A stretch of 64,000 bases of DNA from Streptomyces sp. SN-593. GTDB lineage: Bacteria; Actinomycetota; Actinomycetes; Streptomycetales; Streptomycetaceae. Positions within the stretch are counted from its first letter, which is position 1; each line of letters opens with the position of its first letter. Made by a program: the position numbers and the translations under genes. Positions 28,341 to 37,342 of the stretch are shown piece after piece. The DNA lies in contig NZ_AP018365.1 in assembly GCF_016756395.1 (NCBI RefSeq), forward strand, positions 806,001 to 870,000, given 5' to 3'. The notes under the pieces were generated by a model. It ran no database searches. It saw only the letters and a list, made by a program, of their open reading frames with translations, and had not been told where the DNA came from.

Positions 28341-29660
28341 ATGAACGCCTTCCGTCCCGCTCGCCCCTCCGGTCGCCACCGCCCCGTCCTGCCCACCGGG
28401 CTGCCGGCGGCCGCGCTGGCCGCCGCCTGCTGCCTGGCCGCGCTGTCCGCCGGACCTGCGGCCGCCGCCGCGCCGGCACCCGCGTCCGCGTCCGCGCCCG
28501 GCGGCGGCCAGGACACCTCGGCCGCCGACGCCTCCACCCGTATGACCGCGGACAGCACGCTGCTGTCCGAGCCCGGCGTCCACGTCATGCCCCACTCCGG
28601 CGCGCCGGACCTGCCCTCCGGCCTGTCCGCGCTGTCCTGGACGGTGTCCGACGCGCGGACCGGCCAGGTGCTGGCCGCGAAGGACGCGCACCGCAGGCTG
28701 CCGCCCGCCTCCACGCTCAAGACGCTCTTCGCCGACACGGTGCTTCCCCGCTTCCCCGCCGGCCTCAGGCACAAGGTCGAGGACTCCGACCTGGCCGGCC
28801 TCGGCGACGGCAGCAGCCTGGTCGGGGTCCAGCCCGGCCAGACCTACACCGTCTCCGACCTGTGGCGGGGTGTCTTCCTCGCCTCCGGCAACGACGCCGT
28901 CCACGTGCTGGCGAACATGAACGGCTCGGTCGCGAAGACCGTCTCCGAGATGCAGGCCAAGGCCCGGATGCTGGGCGCCATGGACACCCACGTCGTCACC
29001 CCCGACGGCTACGACGAGCCGGGGCAGCTCTCCTCCGCGTACGACCTCGCGGTGTTCGCCCGGGCCGGTCTCGCCAACCCGGACTTCGCGCGGTACGCCG
29101 CCACGAAGGACTCCCAGTTCCCCGGCGGCTACGACGCGCAGGGCTCGTACGTGTCCTCGTTCGGCATCGAGAACACCAACCGGCTGCTGACCGGCGAGAA
29201 GGGCGTCACCGCGTACCCGGGTCTGGTCGGCGTGAAGAACGGCTACACCACCAACGCCGGCAACACGCTGGTCGCCGCCGCCCGCAAGAGCGGGCGCACC
29301 ATCATCGTCTCGGTGATGAACCCGCAGTCCGGGGAGACCAACGCGGTCTACACGGAGGCGGCGAAGCTGCTCGACTGGGGCTTCGCCGCCGCGGACCGCA
29401 CCACGTCGGTGGGCACGCTCAACGCGGCGGCGCCCGTGCCGGCGGCCGGCACGGGAACCTCCGCGGACGCCGACCGGAGCGGGACGTCCGGGGCGGCCCG
29501 CAAGGGGGACCGGGCGCCCCAGGAGGCGCACGCCGCCCCGGTGTCCTCACGCTCCGCGGTGGCCTCGCCGACGGCATGGGCGGTCGGCGGCGCGCTGGTG
29601 CTGCTCGCGGCCGCGTCGGTGGTGGTGCTGCGGCGGCGCGGCGCCGCGAAGAACCGGTGA
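28341..29660 (+). CDS. D-alanyl-D-alanine carboxypeptidase (S11 family)
   Basis: A 439-residue exported penicillin-binding protein that trims the terminal D-Ala of peptidoglycan stem peptides. Signal peptide about 1-42. The active-site motifs are SxxK in PPASTLKTL (Ser about 124), SGN in LASGNDAVH and KNG in VKNGYTTNAGN. A Ser/Ala/Gly-rich region leads to a C-terminal transmembrane helix (AVGGALVLLAAASVVVL) and RRR, so the enzyme is tail-anchored outside the membrane. Leaderless start. Confidence 0.93.
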   Translation: MNAFRPARPSGRHRPVLPTGLPAAALAAACCLAALSAGPAAAAAPAPASASAPGGGQDTSAADASTRMTADSTLLSEPGVHVMPHSGAPDLPSGLSALSWTVSDARTGQVLAAKDAHRRLPPASTLKTLFADTVLPRFPAGLRHKVEDSDLAGLGDGSSLVGVQPGQTYTVSDLWRGVFLASGNDAVHVLANMNGSVAKTVSEMQAKARMLGAMDTHVVTPDGYDEPGQLSSAYDLAVFARAGLANPDFARYAATKDSQFPGGYDAQGSYVSSFGIENTNRLLTGEKGVTAYPGLVGVKNGYTTNAGNTLVAAARKSGRTIIVSVMNPQSGETNAVYTEAAKLLDWGFAAADRTTSVGTLNAAAPVPAAGTGTSADADRSGTSGAARKGDRAPQEAHAAPVSSRSAVASPTAWAVGGALVLLAAASVVVLRRRGAAKNR

Positions 29661-29773
29661 AGCCCCTGGCAGAGGGGTACTCTCGGTGACGGGGCGGTCG
29701 GGCCGGGCGGTGGGCGCGAGTCGGCGATCGCCCGTGCGCTGACGCGCGTCGCCGGAGGGGGAGCTGTAGCCGC

Positions 29774-31879
29774 ATGAGCCGTCGTTCGACCGGATCGGTG
29801 TCCACATGGGCCGAGATCCAGCGCCAGCAGCAGCGGCAGACGGAGGCTCAGCACCGGGCACAGGAGCAGCAGCGGCGCGACGCCGAGCGGCGGCAGCGGG
29901 CCGCGGAGCGCGCGCTGGCCCGCTCGCAGAAGGAACAGCAGGCGGCGTACCGGCGCCGCCGCGAGGACGACGCGCGCCGGCGCACCGAGGAACTGGAGCA
30001 CCGCGTCGAGGAGTTGGCGGGGCTGCTGCGGGCGGGCTGCGCCGCGCCGCTCTTCTCGCCCGAAGCACTGGTGCTGCCGGAGGAGTTGGAGCCCTTTGCG
30101 CCGGGACCCCTCGCGGTTCCGGTGGCGATGCCGCGGCTGGAGCATTACGCCCCCGCGCACCGCTCGACCTGGAGCCTCGGCCGCCAGGACCGGCAGGTGC
30201 GCGAGCGCTACGAGCGCGACCTCGCGGTGGCGCGGGCCGCCGAGGCGCAGCGGCAGCGCCAACTCGCCGACTACCAGGAGCGCTACCGCCGCTGGGCCGA
30301 GCAGCGCCTGGCCGAGGTCCGCCGCCACAACGCCGGGGTGCGCGACGCGCTGGACCGGCTGCGCGACGGCGAGCCGGACGCCGTCGAGGAGTACCTGACG
30401 GGCGCGCTGTACTCGTCGCGGGCATGGCCCGAGGGGCTGCCTCGGCAGGTGTCGGCGACCTTCGAGGCACCCGAGCGGCAGTTGGTGCTGGACTGGGAGC
30501 TGCCGGCCCTCGCCGTGGTGCCGGAGGCCGCGCTCGTGCGGTACATGCCGAGCGTCGACCGCGACAAGGAGGTCGCGCGCCCGGTCACCGAACGGCGGGC
30601 GGTCTACCGGGACCTGCTGGCGCAGTGCCTGCTGCTGGTGCTGCGGGAGGTGTTCGGCGCGGACCGGTTCGACCTGCTCGGCTCGGTGGTGCTCAACGGC
30701 TTCGTCGACGACACCGATCCCGCGACCGGGCACCGCAGCCCGGTGTTCCTGGCCACCGCCAGGGTCGCCCGGGCGGACTTCGCCGCGGTGAACCTCGCGC
30801 AGGTGAACGCGGTGGACTGCCTGGTGGACGGGTTGGGCGGGCAGTTGTCGGCGCGTCCGGACCGCAGGGCGGAGGTCGTCCCGGTGCGCCGTCCGGGCGA
30901 GGCCGGACGCCGGGTGGTCAGCCACGGCGGCGGCGAGGAGCCGGACCTGCTGACGATGGACCCGCTGGAGTTCGAGGAGCTGGTCGCGGAGCTGTTCCGG
31001 GCGATGGGCATGAGCGCGGTCACCACGGTGCGGTCCGGCGACGGCGGGGTCGACGTGGACGCGCTCGACCCGGACCCGATCCGCGGCGGCAAGATCGTGG
31101 TGCAGGTCAAGCGGTACCGCAACACCGTGACCCCCAGCGCCGTACGCGACCTGTACGGCACCGTGCAGTCCATGGGCGCGAACAAGGGCGTGCTGATCAC
31201 CACTTCGGGCTTCGGCCCGACCTCGCACGCCTTCGCCAACGGCAAGCCGCTGACGCTGGTGTCGGGCACGGACCTGGTGGAGCTGCTCCACCAGCACGGC
31301 CTGGGCGGCCGGTTGGGCGGCGGTCCGCCGTCCGCCGGGGCCGCGGGCACGCCGACCGGCGGGTCGAACACGGGAGTCGACGACGAGCCGGACGCCAGCG
31401 TGCTGGGCATGTGGTGGGCCGGGGACGTGGCGCTGGACGTGTGCGCGCTGGTGTGCGCGGGCGGCCGGGTGCTCGGTGACGACCACTTCGTCTTCTACAA
31501 CAACCCGCGCACCCCCGACGGCAGCGTGCGGATGATGCCGGGGCTCGGCGGCGACAAGGCGGCGATCTGGGTCAGCTTCGACCGGCTGCCGGCCGGTGCC
31601 GACCGGGTGGTGCTGGTCGCGGCCATAGACCCCGAGGTGAACCCGGACGCCGACCTGGCCGGCTTCACCGACGCCCGCATACGCCTCACCGACCCCGAGG
31701 GCAGTGAGGCGGACCGGCTGGACGTCTCCGACGGCCGGCCCGGCGAGACGGCCCTGGTACTCGGCTCCTTCCGCCGGCGCTCCGGCGACGACTGGGCCTT
31801 CGTGCCCGGCGGCAAGGGCTACCAGGGTTCCGGCGGCCTGGTCGAGCTGGTGCAGGAGCACGGCATCGAGGTGGAGTAG
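29774..31879 (+). CDS. Fusion of coiled coil, Mrr-type restriction endonuclease domain and TerD domain
   Basis: A 701-residue cytoplasmic protein. Residues about 13-190 are highly charged (Gln/Arg/Glu) and largely coiled coil. Residues 200-380 are an unassigned alpha/beta region. An Mrr_cat nuclease domain (about 392-505) follows: DPLEFEELVAELFRAMG is its first helix, GDGGVDVDALD gives the catalytic Asp and VVQVKRYRN the Gln-x-Lys. The C-terminal 160 residues (about 542-701) are a TerD domain (FVFYNNPRTPDGSV, GGDKAAIWVSFDRLP), a calcium-binding fold of the tellurite/stress-response system. No methyltransferase lies nearby, so it is probably a modification-dependent or stress-gated nuclease. 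GGAGGGGGAG lies upstream of ATG. Transcribed alone. Confidence 0.9.
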   Translation: MSRRSTGSVSTWAEIQRQQQRQTEAQHRAQEQQRRDAERRQRAAERALARSQKEQQAAYRRRREDDARRRTEELEHRVEELAGLLRAGCAAPLFSPEALVLPEELEPFAPGPLAVPVAMPRLEHYAPAHRSTWSLGRQDRQVRERYERDLAVARAAEAQRQRQLADYQERYRRWAEQRLAEVRRHNAGVRDALDRLRDGEPDAVEEYLTGALYSSRAWPEGLPRQVSATFEAPERQLVLDWELPALAVVPEAALVRYMPSVDRDKEVARPVTERRAVYRDLLAQCLLLVLREVFGADRFDLLGSVVLNGFVDDTDPATGHRSPVFLATARVARADFAAVNLAQVNAVDCLVDGLGGQLSARPDRRAEVVPVRRPGEAGRRVVSHGGGEEPDLLTMDPLEFEELVAELFRAMGMSAVTTVRSGDGGVDVDALDPDPIRGGKIVVQVKRYRNTVTPSAVRDLYGTVQSMGANKGVLITTSGFGPTSHAFANGKPLTLVSGTDLVELLHQHGLGGRLGGGPPSAGAAGTPTGGSNTGVDDEPDASVLGMWWAGDVALDVCALVCAGGRVLGDDHFVFYNNPRTPDGSVRMMPGLGGDKAAIWVSFDRLPAGADRVVLVAAIDPEVNPDADLAGFTDARIRLTDPEGSEADRLDVSDGRPGETALVLGSFRRRSGDDWAFVPGGKGYQGSGGLVELVQEHGIEVE

Positions 31880-32228
31880 CCCGGCCCGGCGACGCGGCCG
31901 GGGTACGGCCCGGGGCGCCGGCTCGGGGCGCCGGCCGCGGCGGATCGGCGCGGGGGGGATGGCACCGGTCCGCAGTGTGTTAAGCTCACCGTAGGGACTT
32001 GTAGGTTTCGCTTTTCACGGCACCTCGTCCTCTTCCCCTCGGCTCTCGTCCGAGTGTGGTGTGTTCTCCCGAACGGCACGGCGTCGGCCGATCCTTCGCC
32101 CCGCCTTCGTCTCCTCGCGGCTCCGGCGAGCGTGTGTCTCCCCGCTCGCGCCGCGATCCCCACCCGTCCGACCCGGCGGCGTCCGTCGCCGCCGACCTGG
32201 ACCTTCCGTCCGCGAAAGGACGACTTCC
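31880..32228 (+). promoter_or_regulatory. Long pyrimidine-rich leader upstream of the rho paralogue
   Basis: About 350 bp without a gene. The AT-richer segment TGTGTTAAGC to GTAGGGACTTGTAGG (31975-32005) is the likely promoter area. Downstream, 32015-32060 and 32090-32215 are C/U-rich and poor in G (runs such as CCTCGTCCTCTTCCCCTC), the composition of Rho-utilisation sites. The leader could therefore support autogenous attenuation by Rho. GAAAGGA at 32214-32220 is the ribosome-binding site. Confidence 0.5.
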
Positions 32229-33377
32229 ATGACCGACATTCTCGAACGCCCGCGGACCCGGCAGGAGTTGCCGCAGCGGGTGACCGGCGTGCTCGACACC
32301 GAGCGCGGCGGGCAGGCGCGGCTGCGCGGCCCCGGCCTGCTCCCCTCCCCCGACGACCCGGTGGTACCCCAGGCGCTGGTCCGCCGGGCCGGGCTGCGCA
32401 GGGGCGACCTCGTGGAGGGCACCGCCGGCAGGCCCGGCACCCTCACCGACGTCCACTCCGTCAACGGGCTACCGCCCGCGGCGGCTCGCCCCCGCTTCGC
32501 CGACCTCACCCCCCTGCACCCCAGGGAGCCGCTGCGACTGGAGAGTCCGGCGCTGAAGGGCTCGTCGGCGGCCGCCGGCCGCGTCATCGACCTGATGGCA
32601 CCGGTCGGCAAGGGCCAGCGCGGCCTGATCGTCGCCCCGCCCAAGGCCGGCAAGACCGTGCTGCTCCAGGGCGTCGCGGCCGCGATCGCCACCAACCACC
32701 CCGAGGCGCACCTCATGGTGCTGCTCGTGGACGAGCGCCCCGAGGAGGTCACCGAGATGCGGGCGAGCGTGCGCGGCGAGGTGATCGCCTCGACCTTCGA
32801 CCAGCCCGCCCGCCAGCACATCCAGGTGGCCGAACTCGCCGTCGAGCGGGCGAAGCGGATGGTCGAGCAGGGCCGCGACGTGGTGATCCTGCTCGACTCC
32901 CTGACCCGGCTGTGCCGCGCCCACAACAACAGCGGCGCCGGCAGCGGCCGTACGCTCTCCGGCGGGGTGGACGCCGCCGCGCTGCTCGGCCCCAAGCGGC
33001 TGTTCGGCGCGGCCCGGCTGGCCGAGGAGGGCGGCTCGCTGACGATCCTGGCGACCGCCCTGGTCGACACCGGCTCGCGCGCCGACGACTTCTACTACGA
33101 GGAACTCAAGGGCACCGGCAACATGGAGCTGCACCTCGACCGGTTCCTGGCCGAGCGGCGGGTCTTCCCGTCCATCGACATCGCCGCCTCCGGCACCCGC
33201 CGCGAGGAACTGCTCGTCCCTGCCGACGAGTTGGCGGTCCGCTACCACCTGCGCCGGGCGCTGGTCTCCCGTGACCCGCACTCCGCCACCGAGGTCCTGC
33301 TGAGCCGGCTGCGCGAGACGCGGACCAACGCGGAGTTCCTGCGCGGCGCCCGCGCCACCGTCCCCGGCGCCTCGTAA
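32229..33377 (+). CDS. Transcription termination factor Rho, short form
   Basis: A 382-residue RNA-dependent hexameric ATPase that releases RNA polymerase from untranslated transcripts. Key motifs are intact: Walker A GLIVAPPKAGKTVLL (about 131-145), LLVDERPEEVTEM, Walker B VVILLDSLTRLCRAHN (Rho-type) and the secondary RNA-binding Q/R-loops around SGGVDAAALLGPKRLFGAAR. Unlike the main Rho of actinobacteria it lacks the large Arg/Gly/Asp-rich N-terminal insertion, and its primary RNA-binding domain is only about 110 residues. It is probably a second, short paralogue rather than the housekeeping copy. ATG 32229 is fixed by GAAAGGA. Confidence 0.92.
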   Translation: MTDILERPRTRQELPQRVTGVLDTERGGQARLRGPGLLPSPDDPVVPQALVRRAGLRRGDLVEGTAGRPGTLTDVHSVNGLPPAAARPRFADLTPLHPREPLRLESPALKGSSAAAGRVIDLMAPVGKGQRGLIVAPPKAGKTVLLQGVAAAIATNHPEAHLMVLLVDERPEEVTEMRASVRGEVIASTFDQPARQHIQVAELAVERAKRMVEQGRDVVILLDSLTRLCRAHNNSGAGSGRTLSGGVDAAALLGPKRLFGAARLAEEGGSLTILATALVDTGSRADDFYYEELKGTGNMELHLDRFLAERRVFPSIDIAASGTRREELLVPADELAVRYHLRRALVSRDPHSATEVLLSRLRETRTNAEFLRGARATVPGAS

Positions 33378-33398
33378 ACCGGCCTCGCAGGCCCCGCT

Positions 33399-33460
33399 GT
33401 CCCGCAGACCCCGCCGTCCCGCAGACCCCGTCTCCTCAAAGGCCCGTCTCCTCAAAGGCC
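33399..33460. repeat. Two adjacent tandem duplications after rho
   Basis: GTCCCGCAGACCCCGYC occurs twice (33399-33415, 33416-33432, period 17). It is immediately followed by CGTCTCCTCAAAGGCC twice (33429-33444, 33445-33460, period 16). The block is C-rich and lies in the 336-bp gap between rho and the LuxR gene, which otherwise shows no gene. Confidence 0.85.
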
Positions 33461-33700
33461 CCGCCGCCTCTCCGCAGGGGCGGAGAACCCGGTGCCGCCG
33501 GGCGGTCCGGCCCGGCAGGACCGGCGGACGACCGACGGAGACCTCACCGACCGCTGCGGCTGGAGCGGCCGGACGGTGGGTGCCCGCCGGTCGAGCGGGT
33601 GATCCGCGCCGTGCTGCCCACACCGCTGACGACCCCGCTGACGGCACCACCGGCGGCACCGCACGCGGCGGCGGGGCCCGGTGCGGCGGACGGCATCGGC

Positions 33701-33706
33701 TAACGT
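33701..33706 (+). promoter_or_regulatory. -10 box TAACGT for leaderless LuxR-family gene
   Basis: TAACGT, seven bases, then ATG 33714; no Shine-Dalgarno sequence upstream. Confidence 0.55.
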
Positions 33707-33713
33707 GCGGCGC

Positions 33714-36700
33714 ATGCTGCTGGGACGGGAAGCCGAGGCGGACACGGTCGGCGCGCTGCTGGAGGGCGCGCGGTCCGGACGCAGCGGGGTGCTGGTGGTA
33801 CGCGGGGACGCCGGGATCGGCAAGACCGCGCTGCTGGCCCACGCCGTGGCCCGGGCGGACACGGACGGCTTCAGGGTGGTCCGCGGCTCCGGCATCGAGT
33901 TCGAAGCCGAACTTCCCTACGCCGGACTGGAGTTGCTGCTGCGCCGGGCGATGGGGTCGATCGGGTCGGTGCCGGAGCCCCAACAGCGGGCGCTGCGCGC
34001 GGCGTTCGGGCTGGCCGCCGGGACGTCGGGCGAGCCGATGTTCGTGGGCCTCGCGGTGCTGTCGCTGCTGGCGGGGCACGCGGGCGGCGGACCGCTGCTG
34101 TGCGTCGTGGACGACGCGCAGTGGCTGGACCGCGCGTCGGCGGACGCGCTGGTGTTCGCGGCCCGGCGGCTGGACGCGGAGGGCGTGGTGATGCTCCTCG
34201 CGGCGCGCGACGGCGAGGGATCGTTCCGCGCGCCGGGTCTGCCGGTCCTGCGGCTGGCCGGGCTCGACGCGGCGGCGGCGGGTCTGCTGCTGGCGGAGCG
34301 GGGTGCCGGGCTGGCCCCCGCCGTGCGCCGCCGGGTGCTCGCCGAGGCCCAGGGCAACCCGCTGGCGCTGCTGGAACTGCCCCTCGCCCTGGCCCCGGCG
34401 ACGGCCGTCGCCGGGAACGCGCCGGGCGCCGCGCCCGCACCGCCTCCCGCCGGCGCGCCGGGGGCGACGCGTACGACGAGGGCGGCTGCCGCCACCGGCG
34501 GGGCGGGCAACGGCGGCACGGCACCCGTCGCGGGTACGGCCGGCGCCGACGGCCCCCTCAACGCCACGACCGCGGCGGGCGCCCGAGGACCGGCGGGCGC
34601 GACGGGCACCGCCGCGCCCGTACGGACCGCCGACGTGGCGGAGGCCGCCGGTCCGACCGGGTCCGGCGCGGCGGCACCCACGGCCGGTACGGCGGGTCCC
34701 GCCACCGCCCGCCCGCGCACCATGTCCACGGCAGGCGCGGCCGCCGCACTCGGCGCACCCGATGCCGCCGACGCGGCCCGCGGTACCGACCCCGCGCCCG
34801 CCACCGGCGCGCCGGACGCGAGCAAACCGCCGGGTCCGGCACGCACCGGCGCTCCCCCACGGACCGCCGACGACGCGGGTGGCGTCCCCGCCGCCCCGAC
34901 CACCGGCCTCCTCCCCGCCCCCGAAGTGACGAGCGCGTCCGGCACGGCGGCCACCTCGCCCGCCTCCGGCACCACCAGTGCGGTCGGCACGTCGAGCGCG
35001 TCGGGTGCGGCCGGCGCCGACGGCGGGGCCGTGGCCGACGGTGCCGGACCTGACGGCTTCGGACCGGGCGCGCTGCCGCTGACCAGCAGGCTGGAAGCCG
35101 CCTTCCACGGCCGGGTCGGCCACCTCCCGCCCGGCACCCGGACCCTGCTGCTGATCGCCGCCGCCGACCACACCGGCGTCCCGGAGACCCTGCTCGCCGC
35201 GGCCACCGCGCTCGGGGTGGGCGTGGAGGACCTGCCGCCCGCGCAGGACGCCGGGATCGTGCTGGTGGACGAGGAGGACCGGCTCCGCTTCCGCCACCCG
35301 CTGATGCGGGCCGCGATCCACCAGCGCGCGCCGCTGCCGGAGCGGCTGGCGGCGCACCGGGCGCTGGCCGACGCGGCGGACCCGGTGCACGACCCGGACC
35401 ACCGGGCCTGGCACCTCGCGATGGCCGCGACCGGCCCCGACGAGGAGGTGGCCGCCGCCCTGGAGGCCACCGCGGTCCGGGCCCGCGAGCGCAGCGGCCA
35501 CTCCGCGGCGTCGGTCGCCTACGAGCGCGCCGCCCGGTTGAGTCCCGGCTCCGCCGCCCGCGCCGGCAGGCTGCTGCTGGCCGCCGAGTCCGCCTCGGAG
35601 GCGGGCGAGCTGCCCCGGGCCCGGGAGTTCGCGGAGCGGGCCGCCCGCGCGGCCTCCGACGCCCTGCCCCCGGGCTCCGCGGAGCAGGCGGTGGTGCGGG
35701 CCCGGGCGCTCGACGTACGGGCGCTCGCCGACTTCTGGCAGGGCGCGTTCCCCGGCGCGCACCGGATGCTGCTGGAGGGCGCCGAGGCCGCGGCCGCGGC
35801 CGACCCCGAACGGGCCGGGCGGATGCTGGTGCAGGCGGTGCACACCGGCTGGTACCTGGGCGCCGTGAAGGTGCGGGCGACCGTCGGGCGGCTGGCGGCC
35901 CTGGAGTTGCCCGCGGGCACGGCGATCCGCGCGGTCGCGGACTTTCTCGCCGGAGCCCTGGCGGACGCCCTCGGCCCGGATCCGTCCGGACCGGCCGCCG
36001 CGCAGCGCCCTGACCCCGTGTGCCCCGACCCTGTCCCCCCGGACGCCGGACACCCGGGAGCCGGACACCCGGAAGCAGGCCCGCCCGCCCCGGAGTCGGT
36101 CTCCTCGGCCGCCTCGGCAGCCCGCGCCGGCGGCGCCGACCCGCGCGAGCTGGCGATGCTGTGCGCGGCCGGCATGCTGCGCGGGCAGGACGCCGAATCC
36201 CACGCGCTGGCCGTGGAGTTGGCGGCCGAGTGCCGGGACGCCGGTGGTCTGGGCCGGCTCGCCACGGTGCTGTTCTTCCAGGCCGAGGTCGAGCTGTTCC
36301 AGTCGCGGCTCACCGACGCGCACGCCACCGCCGCCGAGTGGCTGCGCATCCACCCCGGCACGCGACAGGCGCAGTGGGTCAGCCAGTTGAACGGTGTGCT
36401 GGCCCATGTGGCGGCGTTGCGGGGCGAGGACGCGGAGTGCCGTGCCCGTGCCGCGGAGGCGCTGGCGGCCGCACCGGGCGCCCCGACCGCGCCGGGCGCG
36501 AGTTGGGCGTACTGGTCGCAGGGCCTGCTCGACCTCGGTGCCGGCCGCGCCCGATCGGCGCTGGAGCGGCTGGAGTTGCTGGCCGATCCGCTGCTCAGCC
36601 ACCAGATCTCGGCCACCCGCAGCGTGCCGGACCTGGTGGAGGCCGCGGTGCGGGTGGGCGAACCCGGGCGCGCGGCCGAGCCGTTCGACCGGTTCGAGCG

Positions 36701-37217
36701 GTGGGCGCGGGGCACGGGGCAGGGCTGGGCGGCGGCCATGGCGTCCCGCTGTCGGGCGCTGCTGGCCCCCGACGAGGAGGCCGAGGAGCACTTCACGGCG
36801 GCCCTGGCCGGCCACGACCCGCACCGGCGCCCCTTGGAGGCGGCCCGCACCGGGCTGCTGTACGGCGAGTGGCTGCGGCGGGCCCGGCGCAGGAACGAGG
36901 CCGCCGGGCGGCTGCGGTCCGCGCTGGAGGTGTTCGAACGGCTCGGCGCCCGTCCGTGGGCGGACCGGTCCCGCCGCGAACTCGACGCGTGCGGAGTTCC
37001 GGTGACGGGTCGTCAGGAGTCGCGGTCGCCTGCGGACCGGGCGGGACTCACCCCGCAGGAGTCGCAGATCGTCCGGCTGGCCGCGCAGGGCCTGTCGAAC
37101 AAGGACATCGCCGCACGGCTGTTCCTGAGCCCGCGCACCGTCGGCTACCACCTGTACAAGGCGTATCCGAAGCTCGGTGTCGCCTCACGCGGTGAACTGG
37201 CCGCGCTGCTCGGTTGA
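33714..37217 (+). CDS. LAL-type LuxR-family transcriptional regulator
   Basis: An 1167-residue ATP-dependent regulator. AAA-type ATPase domain at the N-terminus (LLGREAEADTV; Walker A VVRGDAGIGKTALL about 28-41; Walker B LLCVVDDAQWLDRAS about 122-136). An Ala/Thr/Pro/Gly-rich, probably disordered insertion spans about residues 230-457. An alpha-helical TPR-like region follows, and a C-terminal LuxR helix-turn-helix (about 1110-1165; LTPQESQIVRLAAQGLSNKD, SPRTVGYHLYKAYPKLG). LAL proteins often activate secondary-metabolite or catabolic genes in response to a small ligand. No biosynthetic cluster is adjacent, so its targets are unknown. Excluding the insertion, its size is normal for the family. 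Confidence 0.92.
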   Translation: MLLGREAEADTVGALLEGARSGRSGVLVVRGDAGIGKTALLAHAVARADTDGFRVVRGSGIEFEAELPYAGLELLLRRAMGSIGSVPEPQQRALRAAFGLAAGTSGEPMFVGLAVLSLLAGHAGGGPLLCVVDDAQWLDRASADALVFAARRLDAEGVVMLLAARDGEGSFRAPGLPVLRLAGLDAAAAGLLLAERGAGLAPAVRRRVLAEAQGNPLALLELPLALAPATAVAGNAPGAAPAPPPAGAPGATRTTRAAAATGGAGNGGTAPVAGTAGADGPLNATTAAGARGPAGATGTAAPVRTADVAEAAGPTGSGAAAPTAGTAGPATARPRTMSTAGAAAALGAPDAADAARGTDPAPATGAPDASKPPGPARTGAPPRTADDAGGVPAAPTTGLLPAPEVTSASGTAATSPASGTTSAVGTSSASGAAGADGGAVADGAGPDGFGPGALPLTSRLEAAFHGRVGHLPPGTRTLLLIAAADHTGVPETLLAAATALGVGVEDLPPAQDAGIVLVDEEDRLRFRHPLMRAAIHQRAPLPERLAAHRALADAADPVHDPDHRAWHLAMAATGPDEEVAAALEATAVRARERSGHSAASVAYERAARLSPGSAARAGRLLLAAESASEAGELPRAREFAERAARAASDALPPGSAEQAVVRARALDVRALADFWQGAFPGAHRMLLEGAEAAAAADPERAGRMLVQAVHTGWYLGAVKVRATVGRLAALELPAGTAIRAVADFLAGALADALGPDPSGPAAAQRPDPVCPDPVPPDAGHPGAGHPEAGPPAPESVSSAASAARAGGADPRELAMLCAAGMLRGQDAESHALAVELAAECRDAGGLGRLATVLFFQAEVELFQSRLTDAHATAAEWLRIHPGTRQAQWVSQLNGVLAHVAALRGEDAECRARAAEALAAAPGAPTAPGASWAYWSQGLLDLGAGRARSALERLELLADPLLSHQISATRSVPDLVEAAVRVGEPGRAAEPFDRFERWARGTGQGWAAAMASRCRALLAPDEEAEEHFTAALAGHDPHRRPLEAARTGLLYGEWLRRARRRNEAAGRLRSALEVFERLGARPWADRSRRELDACGVPVTGRQESRSPADRAGLTPQESQIVRLAAQGLSNKDIAARLFLSPRTVGYHLYKAYPKLGVASRGELAALLG

Positions 37218-37279
37218 CCCGTCCCGTCCACCTCGTCCGTACAGTCATCGGCGGCCCCGCGACGCCCCCGGACGCCGGT

Positions 37280-37313
37280 GCGCCCGCCCGGACACCGAGG
37301 ACCGGACGGGCGC
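37280..37313. terminator. Bidirectional terminator between luxR-type gene and M23 gene
   Basis: Arms 37280-37291 and 37302-37313 pair over 12 bp with one mismatch; 10-nt loop. It sits between two convergent stop codons (37217 and 37343). Confidence 0.7.
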
Positions 37314-37342
37314 AGCGCGCAGGGGGCGGTGCCGCGGCACCG

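Noticed and set aside
29774-31879. A classical restriction-modification system
   Set aside because: No DNA methyltransferase or specificity gene lies within several kb on either side.
32469-37151. A 1560-codon open frame on the minus strand opposite rho and the LAL regulator
   Set aside because: The plus-strand genes show clear family motifs over the same bases. The antisense product is Arg/Gly/Ala-rich without motifs, as expected from antisense of GC-rich coding DNA.
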